Shown: piece after piece, positions 45,353 through 53,212 of the stretch | Layout: the number at the start of each line of letters is the position of its first letter | Position numbering within the stretch: the first letter of the stretch is position 1 | Assembly: GCF_008905045.1 (NCBI RefSeq) | Contig: NZ_VWMY01000060.1 | Location: forward strand, 1-64,000 | Length of the DNA: 64,000 nt | Direction of reading: 5' to 3' | Source of the DNA: Streptomyces albicerus | GTDB lineage: Bacteria > Actinomycetota > Actinomycetes > Streptomycetales > Streptomycetaceae | Program-made: the position numbers and the translations under genes | Notes under the pieces: generated by a model | The model's input: the letters and a program-made list of their open reading frames with translations, nothing else | Told to the model about the DNA's origin: nothing | Databases searched by the model: none

Positions 45353-45481
45353 GCAGCGCCTCCCTCGACCCCCGGACGCCCGGTGCGTGCCTCCAGTGTG
45401 CGCGCACCGGGACGATCTCCGTAAGGGGGCACCGGCTCAGGCGGGCAGGCCCTCGTGCGGGGCGCCCGCTCGAGTGGGAAT

Positions 45482-45533
45482 GCTCGCGGACGGGTGCCCG
45501 CTCGGACGCTCGCGGACGGGTGCCCGCTCGGAC
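45482..45533. repeat. two perfect 26-bp tandem repeats
   Basis: The 26-bp unit beginning GCTCGCGGACGGGTGCCC at 45482 is repeated exactly at 45508. Partial copies flank it (from about 45460 and after 45541). It sits between the lnt start and the next minus-strand gene's stop. Confidence 0.85.
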
Positions 45534-45565
45534 GGGAGTTGCTCGCGGAGGGGGCATCCGGCGGC

Positions 45566-46069
45566 TCAGTGGGCGGCGGGCTCCTGCCGTGTCTGAGCGG
45601 CCCGGCGCCACTTCTCATGGACGACCACTTCGCGCAGCCGCCAGCCGTTGTACGTACGCAGCAGCCCGAAGTCGTAGCGGCCGCCGCACACGAGGTCCGG
45701 CTCGGTGGATCCGCCGTCGTGTCCCGCGAACCGCATCGGATTGACAAAGTCGGCCTGGACCCGGGCCGTGTCGCCCGTGTCCTGCTCCAGCAGCCCGAAC
45801 CGCACCAGCCGGTTGACGATCAGATGCTGTCGCATCGGGAACATCTCCATGGTCTGGGCGAGCCACCCGGCGATCTCCTCGGCGTTCCCCTCGATACCGC
45901 CCGCCGACCGGTAGTCGGCCCGCCCGTCCGGCGTGAACAGCCCTCGGTAGGCCTCCCAGTCCCCGTCGTCGACGGCCACCGCGTACTCGGTGATCAGTCC
46001 GTCGACCGCGAGCTTGTCCATCACGGCCGCCAGTTCCACACGCTGCGTCATCGGCTCAGTGTTGGCCAC
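45566..46069 (-). CDS. SnoaL-like/NTF2-fold family protein
   Basis: 167 residues. Typical features: L-I-T-E-Y-A-V-A-V-D-D-G-D-W-E-A-Y-R-G-L-F-T-P-D-G near the N-terminus and a C-terminal beta-sheet with G-R-Y-D-F-G-L-L-R-T-Y-N-G-W-R-L. This cone fold occurs in cyclases, isomerases and dehydratases; the substrate is unknown. GTG 46069 or ATG 46051 could start it, and neither has a good ribosome site. Confidence 0.82.
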   Translation of the reverse strand: MANTEPMTQRVELAAVMDKLAVDGLITEYAVAVDDGDWEAYRGLFTPDGRADYRSAGGIEGNAEEIAGWLAQTMEMFPMRQHLIVNRLVRFGLLEQDTGDTARVQADFVNPMRFAGHDGGSTEPDLVCGGRYDFGLLRTYNGWRLREVVVHEKWRRAAQTRQEPAAH

Positions 46070-46160
46070 GGGGAGGATCGCGCCAAGGGGTTTACCGGGA
46101 TATTCACTGGCCGTGCGCCGTATGGACGAACGGAACCTGCCCCCATGCGCTTCCGGTTAC

Positions 46161-46802
46161 TCAGCCGGCGTTGGCGGTCGGTTCAGCGATGCCGACGATG
46201 AAGTTGCCCAGCGAACGGACGTCGGCCGACCACCCAAGCCCGGCAAGATCGCCGGTGAGCGTCGCAGGGTCGTGGAAGGCCTTCACGATGCGGTACCGGC
46301 TGCCGTCGTCGAGCCGGCGCACCGTCGCGGCGACGTCCTCGCGCGCGGCCTCGGCGGGGCCTTCGTCGATGAAGACCGCTTTGCCGTTCGGTGCGAGTGC
46401 GGCAGCGACGGTGTTCCAGAAGTCGGCCATCCGGGACGGCGGGACATGAGAGAGCCAGAAGGCGAAGAACACGGTGTCGTAGCGCCGCTGCGGCTGCCAC
46501 GTGAACACGTCGGCCTGGAGGAACCGGACCTTGGGAGACGCGGCCCGCTCACGGGCGATGCCCAGCACTTCGGGCGCCGAGTCGACAGCGGTCACCGAGC
46601 GGGCCCGCCCGGCCAGCACCTGGGTCCACTGACCCGTCCCGCAGGCCAGCTCCAGCACGTCCCCCACGATCGGCAGCTCGTCGGCCGCGGCCAGCAGCCC
46701 TCGCAGGTCCTCGCGCTCGGCATAGACCCGGTCGTACTCGCCCGCACGGGCCCGGTAGTAGGCGATCTGCTCTGCCAGGAGATCATCGACATCACTGTCC
46801 AT
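46161..46802 (-). CDS. class I SAM-dependent methyltransferase
   Basis: 213 residues. Motif I is D-V-L-E-L-A-C-G-T-G-Q-W-T, motif II V-T-A-V-D-S-A-P-E, and F-L-Q-A-D-V-F-T-W matches motif III. The N-terminus has Y-Y-R-A-R-A-G-E-Y-D-R-V-Y. The substrate is unknown. It is divergent from the quinone oxidoreductase-like gene with about 75 bp between the starts. Confidence 0.9.
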   Translation of the reverse strand: MDSDVDDLLAEQIAYYRARAGEYDRVYAEREDLRGLLAAADELPIVGDVLELACGTGQWTQVLAGRARSVTAVDSAPEVLGIARERAASPKVRFLQADVFTWQPQRRYDTVFFAFWLSHVPPSRMADFWNTVAAALAPNGKAVFIDEGPAEAAREDVAATVRRLDDGSRYRIVKAFHDPATLTGDLAGLGWSADVRSLGNFIVGIAEPTANAG

Positions 46803-46865
46803 GGCCCCGACCGTAACCGTCCTGCCGCCTCGTGGGACAGCGCTGTCGTCGCCCGGCATCGCGGC

Positions 46866-46871
46866 TAGGGT
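46866..46871 (+). promoter_or_regulatory. -10 box for a leaderless transcript
   Basis: TAGGGT ends 6 nt before ATG 46878, identical in sequence and spacing to the box before the DUF151 gene at 7504. No ribosome site lies in between. Confidence 0.6.
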
Positions 46872-46877
46872 TCGCCC

Positions 46878-47849
46878 ATGAAAGCAGCAGTGCACAGCCG
46901 GTACGGGCCGCCCGACGTGGTCCGCGTCGCCGAGGTGGACAAACCCTCGATCGAGGACCAGGACGTTCTGGTGAAGGTGCACGCGACGACGGTCAACCGG
47001 ACGGACTGTGCCTACCGGGCGGCCAGGCCCTTCTTCATGCGCGCATTGACCGGCCTCGCCCGCCCGCGGCGTGCCGTGCTCGGCACCGAGTACGCGGGAG
47101 TGGTGGAAGCGGTCGGCAGCGGCGTCACGTCCTTCGCGGTCGGCGACCGGGTGTTCGGGTACAACGAGGGCGCGTTCGGAAGCCATGCCGAGTACCTGTC
47201 GGTTCCTCAGGGCGGTGCCATCGCGACCATGCCGACGGGCGTGACCTTCGAGGAGGCCGCTCCCGGTACCGAGGGCGCGCACTACGCGCTGGCGTTCATC
47301 AGGAAGGCGGGCATCCGGGCCGGGCAGGACGTCCTCGTCCACGGCGCGACCGGCGCCATCGGCTCGGCGGCGGTGCAGCTTCTGAAACATCGCGGGGCCA
47401 CCGTGACCGCCGTGTGTGACACGGCGCACCTGGAGCTGCTGAAGGGCCTGGGCGCGGACCGGGTCGTCGACCGCACGGCCCAGGACTTCACCAGGGACGA
47501 GCAAAGCTACGACGCGGTGTTCGACGCGGTCGGCAAGAGCACGTTCGGCCGGTGCAGGCGGCTGTTGAAACCCGGCGGGGTGTATCTGTCCTCGGAACTG
47601 GGTCCCTGGTGCCAGAACCTGCTCCTGCCGCTCGTCACGCCCCTGTTCCGCGGCAGGAAGGTGAAGTTCCCCTTTCCGGTGCAGGACCAGGAGATGGTGC
47701 GGTACTTCCGGGACCTGATCGAGACGGGAGAGTTCAGGCCGGTCATCGACCGGCGCTACCCGTTGGAGCAGATCGTCGACGCCTACCGGTATGTCGAGAC
47801 CGGACGGAAGACCGGCAACGTCGTCATCACCGTCGTCCCGCCGAACTGA
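46878..47849 (+). CDS. zinc-independent MDR-family quinone oxidoreductase-like protein
   Basis: 323 residues. The alcohol-dehydrogenase-like N-domain has G-T-E-Y-A-G-V-V-E-A-V-G-S-G-V and G-D-R-V-F-G-Y, and the Rossmann domain has H-G-A-T-G-A-I-G-S-A-A-V-Q. The zinc-binding cysteines and G-H-E of true alcohol dehydrogenases are absent, which points to NADPH-dependent quinone or enone reduction. The start ATG 46878 follows a leaderless -10 box. Confidence 0.9.
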   Translation: MKAAVHSRYGPPDVVRVAEVDKPSIEDQDVLVKVHATTVNRTDCAYRAARPFFMRALTGLARPRRAVLGTEYAGVVEAVGSGVTSFAVGDRVFGYNEGAFGSHAEYLSVPQGGAIATMPTGVTFEEAAPGTEGAHYALAFIRKAGIRAGQDVLVHGATGAIGSAAVQLLKHRGATVTAVCDTAHLELLKGLGADRVVDRTAQDFTRDEQSYDAVFDAVGKSTFGRCRRLLKPGGVYLSSELGPWCQNLLLPLVTPLFRGRKVKFPFPVQDQEMVRYFRDLIETGEFRPVIDRRYPLEQIVDAYRYVETGRKTGNVVITVVPPN

Positions 47850-48214
47850 CCTCAGCGGCAAGCCGTGCGATGGGGCGACCCGGCCGTATCGGCCGTCGCG
47901 ACCCGGGCCCTCCGGAGAGGCGGCGGCGCCGTACGCGGCCGGGTGGATTGTGGGGGTGGAGCATGCGACGCCGCCGGCCGCGGCGGTGCGGGAGCAGGTG
48001 CGGGCGGGGGACTCGACCGGGAGCGGTCCGGAGCCGGACTAGGACCAGGGCTCAGGCAGGGATCGTCATTCTGCGGACCGGGCCGAGCGTTCGGGGCCGG
48101 ACAGGGCGCCGAGGCTCTCCAACCGGCCGCCGCGGGGCGCCCATCGCCGCCCCGCGCCACCGGGCGCAGGGGCCGAGGCAAGGCCCCGTACCGGAGCGCA
48201 CAGTGCCCCAGGGT
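47850..48214. other. intergenic stretch with no supported gene
   Basis: About 365 GC-rich bases between convergent genes. Several open frames exist because of base composition, but none has a recognisable domain or good ribosome site. Confidence 0.5.
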
Positions 48215-48394
48215 TCACGCCGCCTCGATGACCTCGTCGCGTACCGCCGCGGCCCACTCCACGACCAGCAGCTCGTACTCGGCCCTCTCCTGGGCCGACA
48301 AGGAGCCGCCCGCGCGTATCCATAACGCGCGGATCTGCTCATTCAGCACGGCAGCAGACCGCGCGGAACCAGGGGTCACGGAATTGGGGGACAT
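48215..48394 (-). CDS. small conserved hypothetical protein
   Basis: 59 residues: M-S-P-N-S-V-T-P-G, then helical A-A-V-L-N-E-Q-I-R-A-L-W and L-S-A-Q-E-R-A-E-Y-E-L-L-V-V-E-W-A-A-A. It looks like a two-helix streptomycete protein of unknown function. TACCCT on the minus strand ends 7 nt before ATG 48394, so the mRNA is probably leaderless; GTG 48400 sits only one base from that box. Confidence 0.7.
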   Translation of the reverse strand: MSPNSVTPGSARSAAVLNEQIRALWIRAGGSLSAQERAEYELLVVEWAAAVRDEVIEAA

Positions 48395-48521
48395 GCGCAC
48401 CAGGGTAGGGCCAAGGACTGACGGTCCGCTACCGGATGACTACCCATGCCGTATGTGGTTGGTCACGCCATAAACGTTTAGGGCCTGTTGAGTTGGATAA
48501 CGGCGTGGTCGGCTGCGCGCC

Positions 48522-48857
48522 TCAGCGCTGTTCGGCCCAGGTGCGCGACCAGTCCAGCAGCGGGCCCATGGCTGTCACGAGGTCCTCGCCGAGGGGAGTG
48601 AGGCGCCAGGTCGTGTCGTCCGTCGGGGTCGCGATGCCTGCCTCGCGGAGTTCGCTGAGGCGGGCGGACAGGACGCTGGAGGACATGGCGTCGCAGCGGC
48701 GCTGGAGATCGCGGAAACCGATCGGCGTGCCACTCCAATGCAGTTCCCAGATCACGCGGAGCGTCCAGCGGCGGCCAAGGAGGTCGAGCGCGGCCATCAC
48801 GGGACGGCCGGTGGCCGAACCGCGCACGGGGCGGCCGGGACGGGGTGCCGTGCCCAA
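48522..48857 (-). CDS. HxlR family transcriptional regulator
   Basis: 111 residues with the HxlR winged helix: G-R-R-W-T-L-R-V-I-W-E-L, then F-R-D-L-Q-R-R-C-D-A-M-S-S-S-V-L-S-A-R-L-S-E-L and the wing L-T-P-L-G. One cysteine (C in R-R-C-D) could act as a redox sensor, as in some members. The likely start is TTG 48857 with GGGAGGC 7 nt upstream. It is divergent from a carboxymuconolactone decarboxylase-family gene across a long inverted repeat. Confidence 0.88.
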   Translation of the reverse strand: MGTAPRPGRPVRGSATGRPVMAALDLLGRRWTLRVIWELHWSGTPIGFRDLQRRCDAMSSSVLSARLSELREAGIATPTDDTTWRLTPLGEDLVTAMGPLLDWSRTWAEQR

Positions 48858-48931
48858 GGTGCCTCCCCTCCGCGCCGGTTGCCGCGCCTTGCCTCACTTA
48901 ACCGACAACTTTCCGTCCGTTCCTTTGCGTT

Positions 48932-48970
48932 CCCACCCTTGCGCTTCGATTTTAGAAGCGCAAGGGTGGG
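48932..48970. promoter_or_regulatory. 16-bp perfect inverted repeat between hxlR and its divergent neighbour
   Basis: The arms CCCACCCTTGCGCTTC (48932-48947) and GAAGCGCAAGGGTGGG (48955-48970) are perfect complements around GATTTTA. The repeat ends 5 nt before ATG 48976 and so would also overlap the ribosome site (GGTGGGGAGG). Operator of the HxlR protein is the simplest reading. Confidence 0.7.
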
Positions 48971-48975
48971 GAGGC

Positions 48976-49536
48976 ATGAAGCAGCGCATCGACGGCGTCA
49001 CGCCGCCCTACGATCCCGAAACCGACCGCGCGTTACGCCGCTGGATGCCGCCCGGCGTCACCCGCGAACCCCTGATGCTCTTCAAGGTCCTGCAACGCCA
49101 CCCCGACCTCGCCTCCCGCATGCGAGCCCTCGGCGCGGGCCTGCTCGTCCACGGCCTGCTCTCCGACGCCGATCGCGAGTTGGTCATCGCCCGGGTCGCG
49201 GCCCGCTGCGGCTGCGCGTACGAATGGGGCGTCCACATGGCCACGTACGCCGAGGCCGCCGGCCTGAGCGCCGAGCAGATCCCCCTGACCGCGACCGGTG
49301 CCCCGGCCGATCCGGCCTGGAGTCCGCGCCAGACGGCCCTCCTCCGGGCCGTCGACGAACTCCACGACAGGGCCCGGCTGACCGACGAGGCCTGGGCCGC
49401 CCTCCGCGCCCACCTCGACGAACCCGAGGCGCTGGAGTTCCTGGTCCTGGCGGGCTGGTATCGCACCATCGCGTACGTGGCCAACGGGCTGCGGATCGAG
49501 CGGGAGCCGTGGGCGAAGGCGTTCCCGGAGGGGTGA
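48976..49536 (+). CDS. carboxymuconolactone decarboxylase (AhpD-like) family protein
   Basis: 186 residues. The core has I-A-R-V-A-A-R-C-G-C-A-Y-E-W-G-V-H, where Glu and His match the family's proton relay. The AhpD CxxC pair is replaced by C-G-C, so peroxidase-type disulfide chemistry is uncertain. Control by the divergent HxlR protein suggests a stress or aromatic-compound role. ATG 48976 is preceded by GGGGAGG. Confidence 0.88.
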   Translation: MKQRIDGVTPPYDPETDRALRRWMPPGVTREPLMLFKVLQRHPDLASRMRALGAGLLVHGLLSDADRELVIARVAARCGCAYEWGVHMATYAEAAGLSAEQIPLTATGAPADPAWSPRQTALLRAVDELHDRARLTDEAWAALRAHLDEPEALEFLVLAGWYRTIAYVANGLRIEREPWAKAFPEG

Positions 49537-49656
49537 CCCGGCGGGCCGGCAGATCGTCCGCCGGCGAGCCGTCGTAGGACCGCTGCGTTTTATTCAGGTG
49601 CCCCCAAGACCCCGCCCCGCTACGGTGGTTCACGTCCAGGTGCGAAGGCAGCGGCT

Positions 49657-49737
49657 ACTTCTCCTCTCAAGAGAGAGACGCGGGTTCGAATCCCGTCGCC
49701 GGCTCAGGCCGGTGTCGTCCAGCGGCCCAGGACACTT
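49657..49737 (+). tRNA. circularly permuted tRNA-Glu(CUC)-like gene
   Basis: The 3' half comes first: anticodon stem TTCTC (49659-49663), loop CTCTCAA with anticodon CTC (49666-49668), GAGAG, variable AGAC, T stem-loop GCGGG-TTCGAAT-CCCGT (49680-49696), acceptor strand CGCCGGC (49697-49703). After TCAG the 5' half follows: acceptor GCCGGTG (49708-49714), TC, D arm GTCC-AGCGGCCCA-GGAC (49717-49733). The acceptor strands pair over 7 bp with one G-U. T8, A14, G18G19, U33, T54T55C56 and A58 are all present. ACTT at both ends (49657, 49734) is 77 nt apart. Function unproven. Confidence 0.55.
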
Positions 49738-49779
49738 ACGTCGCCGCCGCCGAGTCCGAACTCTGGACACCGAGCACGG

Positions 49780-49811
49780 GCCGCCCGCCACGGGGGAATC
49801 AGGCGGGCGGC
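49780..49811 (+). terminator. hairpin downstream of the permuted tRNA-like locus
   Basis: GCCGCCCGCC (49780-49789) pairs with GGCGGGCGGC (49802-49811) over 10 bp. It could end the short RNA unit, or serve uppP from the other side. Confidence 0.65.
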
Positions 49812-49854
49812 TTCGTCATGTACAGGGCTTTTCAACTGGGGAGGCGGGCTACCG

Positions 49855-50730
49855 TCAGCCCGCCGACTCCGCCGCGTGCGGGCTCAGCGCGCCCATGCTG
49901 ACCAGGACGATGATGAGGATGCCGAGCAGGATGCGGTAGTAGACGAAGGGCATGAAGCTCTTGGTCGTAATGAACTTCATGAACCATGCGATTACTACGT
50001 AACCCACCACAAAGGCGATGATGGTCGCGAAGATCGTGGGGCCCCACGTGACGTGACCGCCCTCGCTCGCGTCCTTCAGCTCGAAGAGCCCCGAGGCGAG
50101 CACCGCCGGGATGGCGAGCAGGAACGAGTAGCGGGCCGCGGCCTCGCGGGTGTAGCCCATGAGGAGGCCGCCGCTGATGGTGGCGCCGGAGCGGGAGACG
50201 CCCGGGATGAGTGCCATCGCCTGGCAGACGCCGTAGATCAGACCGTCCCTGACGCTCAGCTCCTGGAGCGTCTTGCGCTCCTTGATCGCCCGGTGCTTCC
50301 CGCCCGTCTCGTCGCGCGCCGCGAGCCGGTCCGCGACACCCAGGATGATGCCCATCACGATCAGCGTGGTCGCGGTGATGCGCAGATCGCGGAACGGGCC
50401 CTCGATCTGGTCCTTGAGCGTGACTCCCAGCACACCGATCGGAATCGAGCCGATGATCACGAGCCAGCCCATCTGCGCGTCGTGGTCGCTCCGCATCGCC
50501 TTGTTCGTGAGCGAGCGGAACCACGCCGAGATGATCCGCACGATGTCCTTGCGGAAGTAGATCAGCACCGCCGTCTCCGTGCCGATCTGGGTGATCGCCG
50601 TGAAGGCGGCTCCCGGGTCCTCCCAGCCCGCGAACGCCGCGGTCAACCGCAGGTGCGCGCTGGAGGAGATGGGCAGGAACTCGGTCAGCCCCTGGACGAG
50701 TCCGAGGATGAGGGATTCAAACCAAGACAT
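49855..50730 (-). CDS. uppP: undecaprenyl-diphosphatase UppP/BacA
   Basis: 291 residues, about eight membrane helices. The catalytic signatures are G-L-T-E-F-L-P-I-S-S-S-A-H-L near the N-terminus and P-G-V-S-R-S-G-A-T in the middle. It dephosphorylates undecaprenyl diphosphate so the lipid carrier can be reused in cell-wall synthesis. The ribosome site before ATG 50730 is weak. It is monocistronic and convergent with the small RNA locus. Confidence 0.96.
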   Translation of the reverse strand: MSWFESLILGLVQGLTEFLPISSSAHLRLTAAFAGWEDPGAAFTAITQIGTETAVLIYFRKDIVRIISAWFRSLTNKAMRSDHDAQMGWLVIIGSIPIGVLGVTLKDQIEGPFRDLRITATTLIVMGIILGVADRLAARDETGGKHRAIKERKTLQELSVRDGLIYGVCQAMALIPGVSRSGATISGGLLMGYTREAAARYSFLLAIPAVLASGLFELKDASEGGHVTWGPTIFATIIAFVVGYVVIAWFMKFITTKSFMPFVYYRILLGILIIVLVSMGALSPHAAESAG

Positions 50731-50940
50731 GAAGTTACGTGATCCAAGTGCTGATGGCGGGAGGGGAGCGAATGGCCGGACGGACGTGCCGTGTTGTCGT
50801 TTGCGGTGATCAGGCGCGCCCGGGGCAGCGTAGCGCCCCGTGGGAAGCGTGCGACGCCTGGGCCTCCACAGCGGAGACCCCGCGACGGTGACCAGGGTGT
50901 TGACCCGCCGCGATGCCGCCGCTTACGTTTCCGCGAGGAG

Positions 50941-50954
50941 TGAAAGCGCTTGCT
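50941..50954 (+). promoter_or_regulatory. LacI-family operator
   Basis: TGAAAGCGCTTGCT contains the palindromic AAGCGCTT centre typical of LacI/GalR-type sites. It lies about 100 nt upstream of a Gfo/Idh-PmoA-cupin operon, so sugar-dependent control is likely. No lacI gene is in the window. Confidence 0.65.
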
Positions 50955-51038
50955 GTCGGGAAGGCCACTTGTGGTCACCGCGATGGGCAGGCGTCTGCCA
51001 GATCCGCTGTCACGTCCGATGGAGTGCTGATCACGTCC

Positions 51039-52277
51039 ATGCGTACCCCCCGCGACGCCACCACCAGTAAGACGACCGAGCACGAGAACATCGAGCACGA
51101 GAGCCGGCAGCACGAGAGCACCGAACATGAGAGGCGGCTCGCGGCACCGCTCGCCGGCCGCCGCATCAAGGCCGCCGTCATCGGTACCGGAGCCATCGCC
51201 TCCGGCAGCCATCTGCCCGCGCTCGCCGCACTCGCCGCGGAGGGCGAGGTGGAGATCGTCGCCGCGGTCGACATCGACGCCGACGCGGTGAAGCGCTTCT
51301 GCGCGGACGGCGGTGTCCCGCACGGATACACCGATCTCGACCGGATGCTGGCCGAACAGCGCCCGGACCTCGTCTCCATCTGCACCCCCCCGACCCTGCA
51401 CCGCGAGCAGACGGTCGCCGCGCTGCGCGCCGGCGCCTGGGTGTGGTGCGAGAAGCCGCCGGTGCCGACGCTCGCCGACTTCGACGCGGTCGAGGCGGAG
51501 GAGGGCACCGACGGCGGTCCGTATGCCTCCATCGTCTTCCAGCACCGCTTCGGCTCGGGCGCCCGGCACGTACGGCGCCTGATCGCCGACGGGGCCATGG
51601 GCCGGCCTCTCGTGGCGCACTGCCAGACCACCTGGTACCGCAACGCCGCCTACTACGCCGTGCCCTGGCGCGGTAAGTGGGAGACCGAGGGCGGCGGGCC
51701 CGCCATGGGACACGGCATCCACCAGATGGACCTTCTGCTCGACCTGCTCGGACCGTGGAGCGAGGTGCGGGCCATGGCCGGACGGCTGGTGCACGAAGTG
51801 CAGACGGAGGACGTCTCGACGGCCCTCGTACGCTTCGAGAGCGGAGCGCTCGCGACCATCGTCAACAGCGTGCTCAGCCCGGACGAGGTCAGCCGGATCC
51901 GCATCGACTGCGAGCGTGCGACGGTCGAGCTCACCCATCTCTACGGGCACAGCAACGACAACTGGCGTATCACCCCCGTGCCGGACGCGGCGGCCGAGGA
52001 CGTGGCGGCCTGGCAGGCCTTCGGCGTGGACGTGCCGAGTTCGCACCTGGCCCAGCTGCGTGACCTGGTCGCCAGCATGCGCGCGGGCGAGCGGCCGCGC
52101 AGCAGCGGCGCCGACGGGCGCACGAGTCTGGAGCTGATCACCGCGCTCTACAAGTCGGCGTTCACGGACACGACCGTCCGCGCCGGCGAGATCGGCCCCG
52201 GAGACCCCTACTACATCGCCCTGCATGGTGGCGCGCCCGGCTGGGCACCCGCGACGTACGAGGAGGCATCGGCATGA
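51039..52277 (+). CDS. Gfo/Idh/MocA family oxidoreductase
   Basis: About 412 residues. An unusual N-terminal leader of about 45 residues contains four repeats of E-H-E-N/S. The Rossmann motif V-I-G-T-G-A-I-A-S-G-S-H and the catalytic C-E-K-P-P follow, then a sugar-binding alpha/beta domain with M-G-H-G-I-H-Q-M-D. The start could be ATG 51039 or GTG 51024; starting closer to the Rossmann fold is also possible. It begins a three-gene operon under a LacI-type operator, probably for a plant- or cell-wall-derived sugar. Confidence 0.85.
   Translation: MRTPRDATTSKTTEHENIEHESRQHESTEHERRLAAPLAGRRIKAAVIGTGAIASGSHLPALAALAAEGEVEIVAAVDIDADAVKRFCADGGVPHGYTDLDRMLAEQRPDLVSICTPPTLHREQTVAALRAGAWVWCEKPPVPTLADFDAVEAEEGTDGGPYASIVFQHRFGSGARHVRRLIADGAMGRPLVAHCQTTWYRNAAYYAVPWRGKWETEGGGPAMGHGIHQMDLLLDLLGPWSEVRAMAGRLVHEVQTEDVSTALVRFESGALATIVNSVLSPDEVSRIRIDCERATVELTHLYGHSNDNWRITPVPDAAAEDVAAWQAFGVDVPSSHLAQLRDLVASMRAGERPRSSGADGRTSLELITALYKSAFTDTTVRAGEIGPGDPYYIALHGGAPGWAPATYEEASA
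51078..51137 (+). repeat. four 15-bp in-frame repeats encoding E-H-E motifs
   Basis: Units start at 51078, 51093, 51108 and 51123 (GAGCACGAGAAC, GAGCACGAGAGC, CAGCACGAGAGC, GAACATGAGAGG plus three bases each). They encode a His/Glu-rich linker ahead of the Rossmann domain. Confidence 0.85.
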
Positions 52278-53212
52278 CCGCACCGGACGGCCTGCGCATC
52301 GTCCACGCCCACGGCGACCGCATCACGATCACCGAACCGACCACGGGCGTCGACCTGTTGAGCTACGTCTACGGTCCCGAGGCCGCCTGGGAGGCCCCGA
52401 AGCCGTATCTGCATCCGCTCAGGACGCTGGCGGGCAACGTTGTCACGGACTACCGGCCCAACGACCACCGCTGGCACAAGGGCCTGCAGATGACCGCCTC
52501 GCATCTGTCGGGGTCGAACCTGTGGGGCGGCAACACATACGTTCACGGAAAGGGATATCTCGAACTCCCAGAGCGCGTCGGGTCGATGGCGCACGTCACC
52601 TTCGACCAGGTCGACACCGTCGGCGGTGACGGCGCGGTCATCGCCGAGCGGCTCACCTGGCATCCGTACGACGGCTCGCTGTGGGCCGAGGAGGAGCGCC
52701 GCGTCGAGGTGCACGACGTGGACGCGGCGTCCGGATCCTGGGCGCTGACCTGGACGACCGCCGTCACGAACCGCCGCGACGAACCCCTGCGCTTCGGCAG
52801 TCCCACGACGGCCGGGCGGGAGATGGCGGGGTACACGGGCCTGTTCTGGCGCGGCCCGCGCGCCTTCCGGGACGGGCGCATCATCGGCCCCGATGGCGAA
52901 GGGCCGGACGTGATGGGGCAGCAGGCGCCCTGGCTCGCGTACTCCGGGGAGCACGACGTCACCGACGGGTTCGCGACGCTCGTCTTCGCGCACGCCCCGG
53001 AGAACGACCACACGGGCGAGAGCGGCGCGCACCCGGCCCACTGGTTCGTCCGCAACGAGCCCTTCGCGGCCGTCGCCCCCTCCTTCGCCTTCTTCGACGA
53101 GCTGGAGCTCGCGCCCGGCGAGACCCTCACCCGGCGCTACCGCGTCGTCGTCGCAGACGGTGCCTGGGAGCGCGAGGAGATCGCCAAGTACCTGGCGGAG
53201 CACCCGTGGTGA
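52274..53212 (+). CDS. PmoA family protein (DUF6807)
   Basis: 312 residues. The block F-D... is absent, but the family features D-Y-R-P-N-D-H-R-W-H-K-G-L, W-G-G-N-T-Y and H-P-A-H-W-F-V-R-N-E are clear. It is named after proteins once linked to methane oxidation, but in Streptomyces it accompanies sugar dehydrogenases. The start overlaps the previous stop as ATGA. It probably acts on an oxidised sugar in the same pathway. Confidence 0.85.
   Translation: MTAPDGLRIVHAHGDRITITEPTTGVDLLSYVYGPEAAWEAPKPYLHPLRTLAGNVVTDYRPNDHRWHKGLQMTASHLSGSNLWGGNTYVHGKGYLELPERVGSMAHVTFDQVDTVGGDGAVIAERLTWHPYDGSLWAEEERRVEVHDVDAASGSWALTWTTAVTNRRDEPLRFGSPTTAGREMAGYTGLFWRGPRAFRDGRIIGPDGEGPDVMGQQAPWLAYSGEHDVTDGFATLVFAHAPENDHTGESGAHPAHWFVRNEPFAAVAPSFAFFDELELAPGETLTRRYRVVVADGAWEREEIAKYLAEHPW

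Noticed and set aside
45455..45600. Coding gene across the 26-bp repeats
   Set aside because: Frames on both strands consist mostly of repeat-derived low-complexity sequence with no ribosome site.
49560..49585. GCCGGCG at 49560 as the true 5' acceptor strand of an ordinary, interrupted tRNA-Glu
   Set aside because: It would pair with the acceptor 3' strand at 49697-49703, but no proper D arm follows (only GTC-GTA-GGAC) and about 75 unrelated bases intervene. The D arm and acceptor at 49708-49733 fit much better. It could still be an older fragment.
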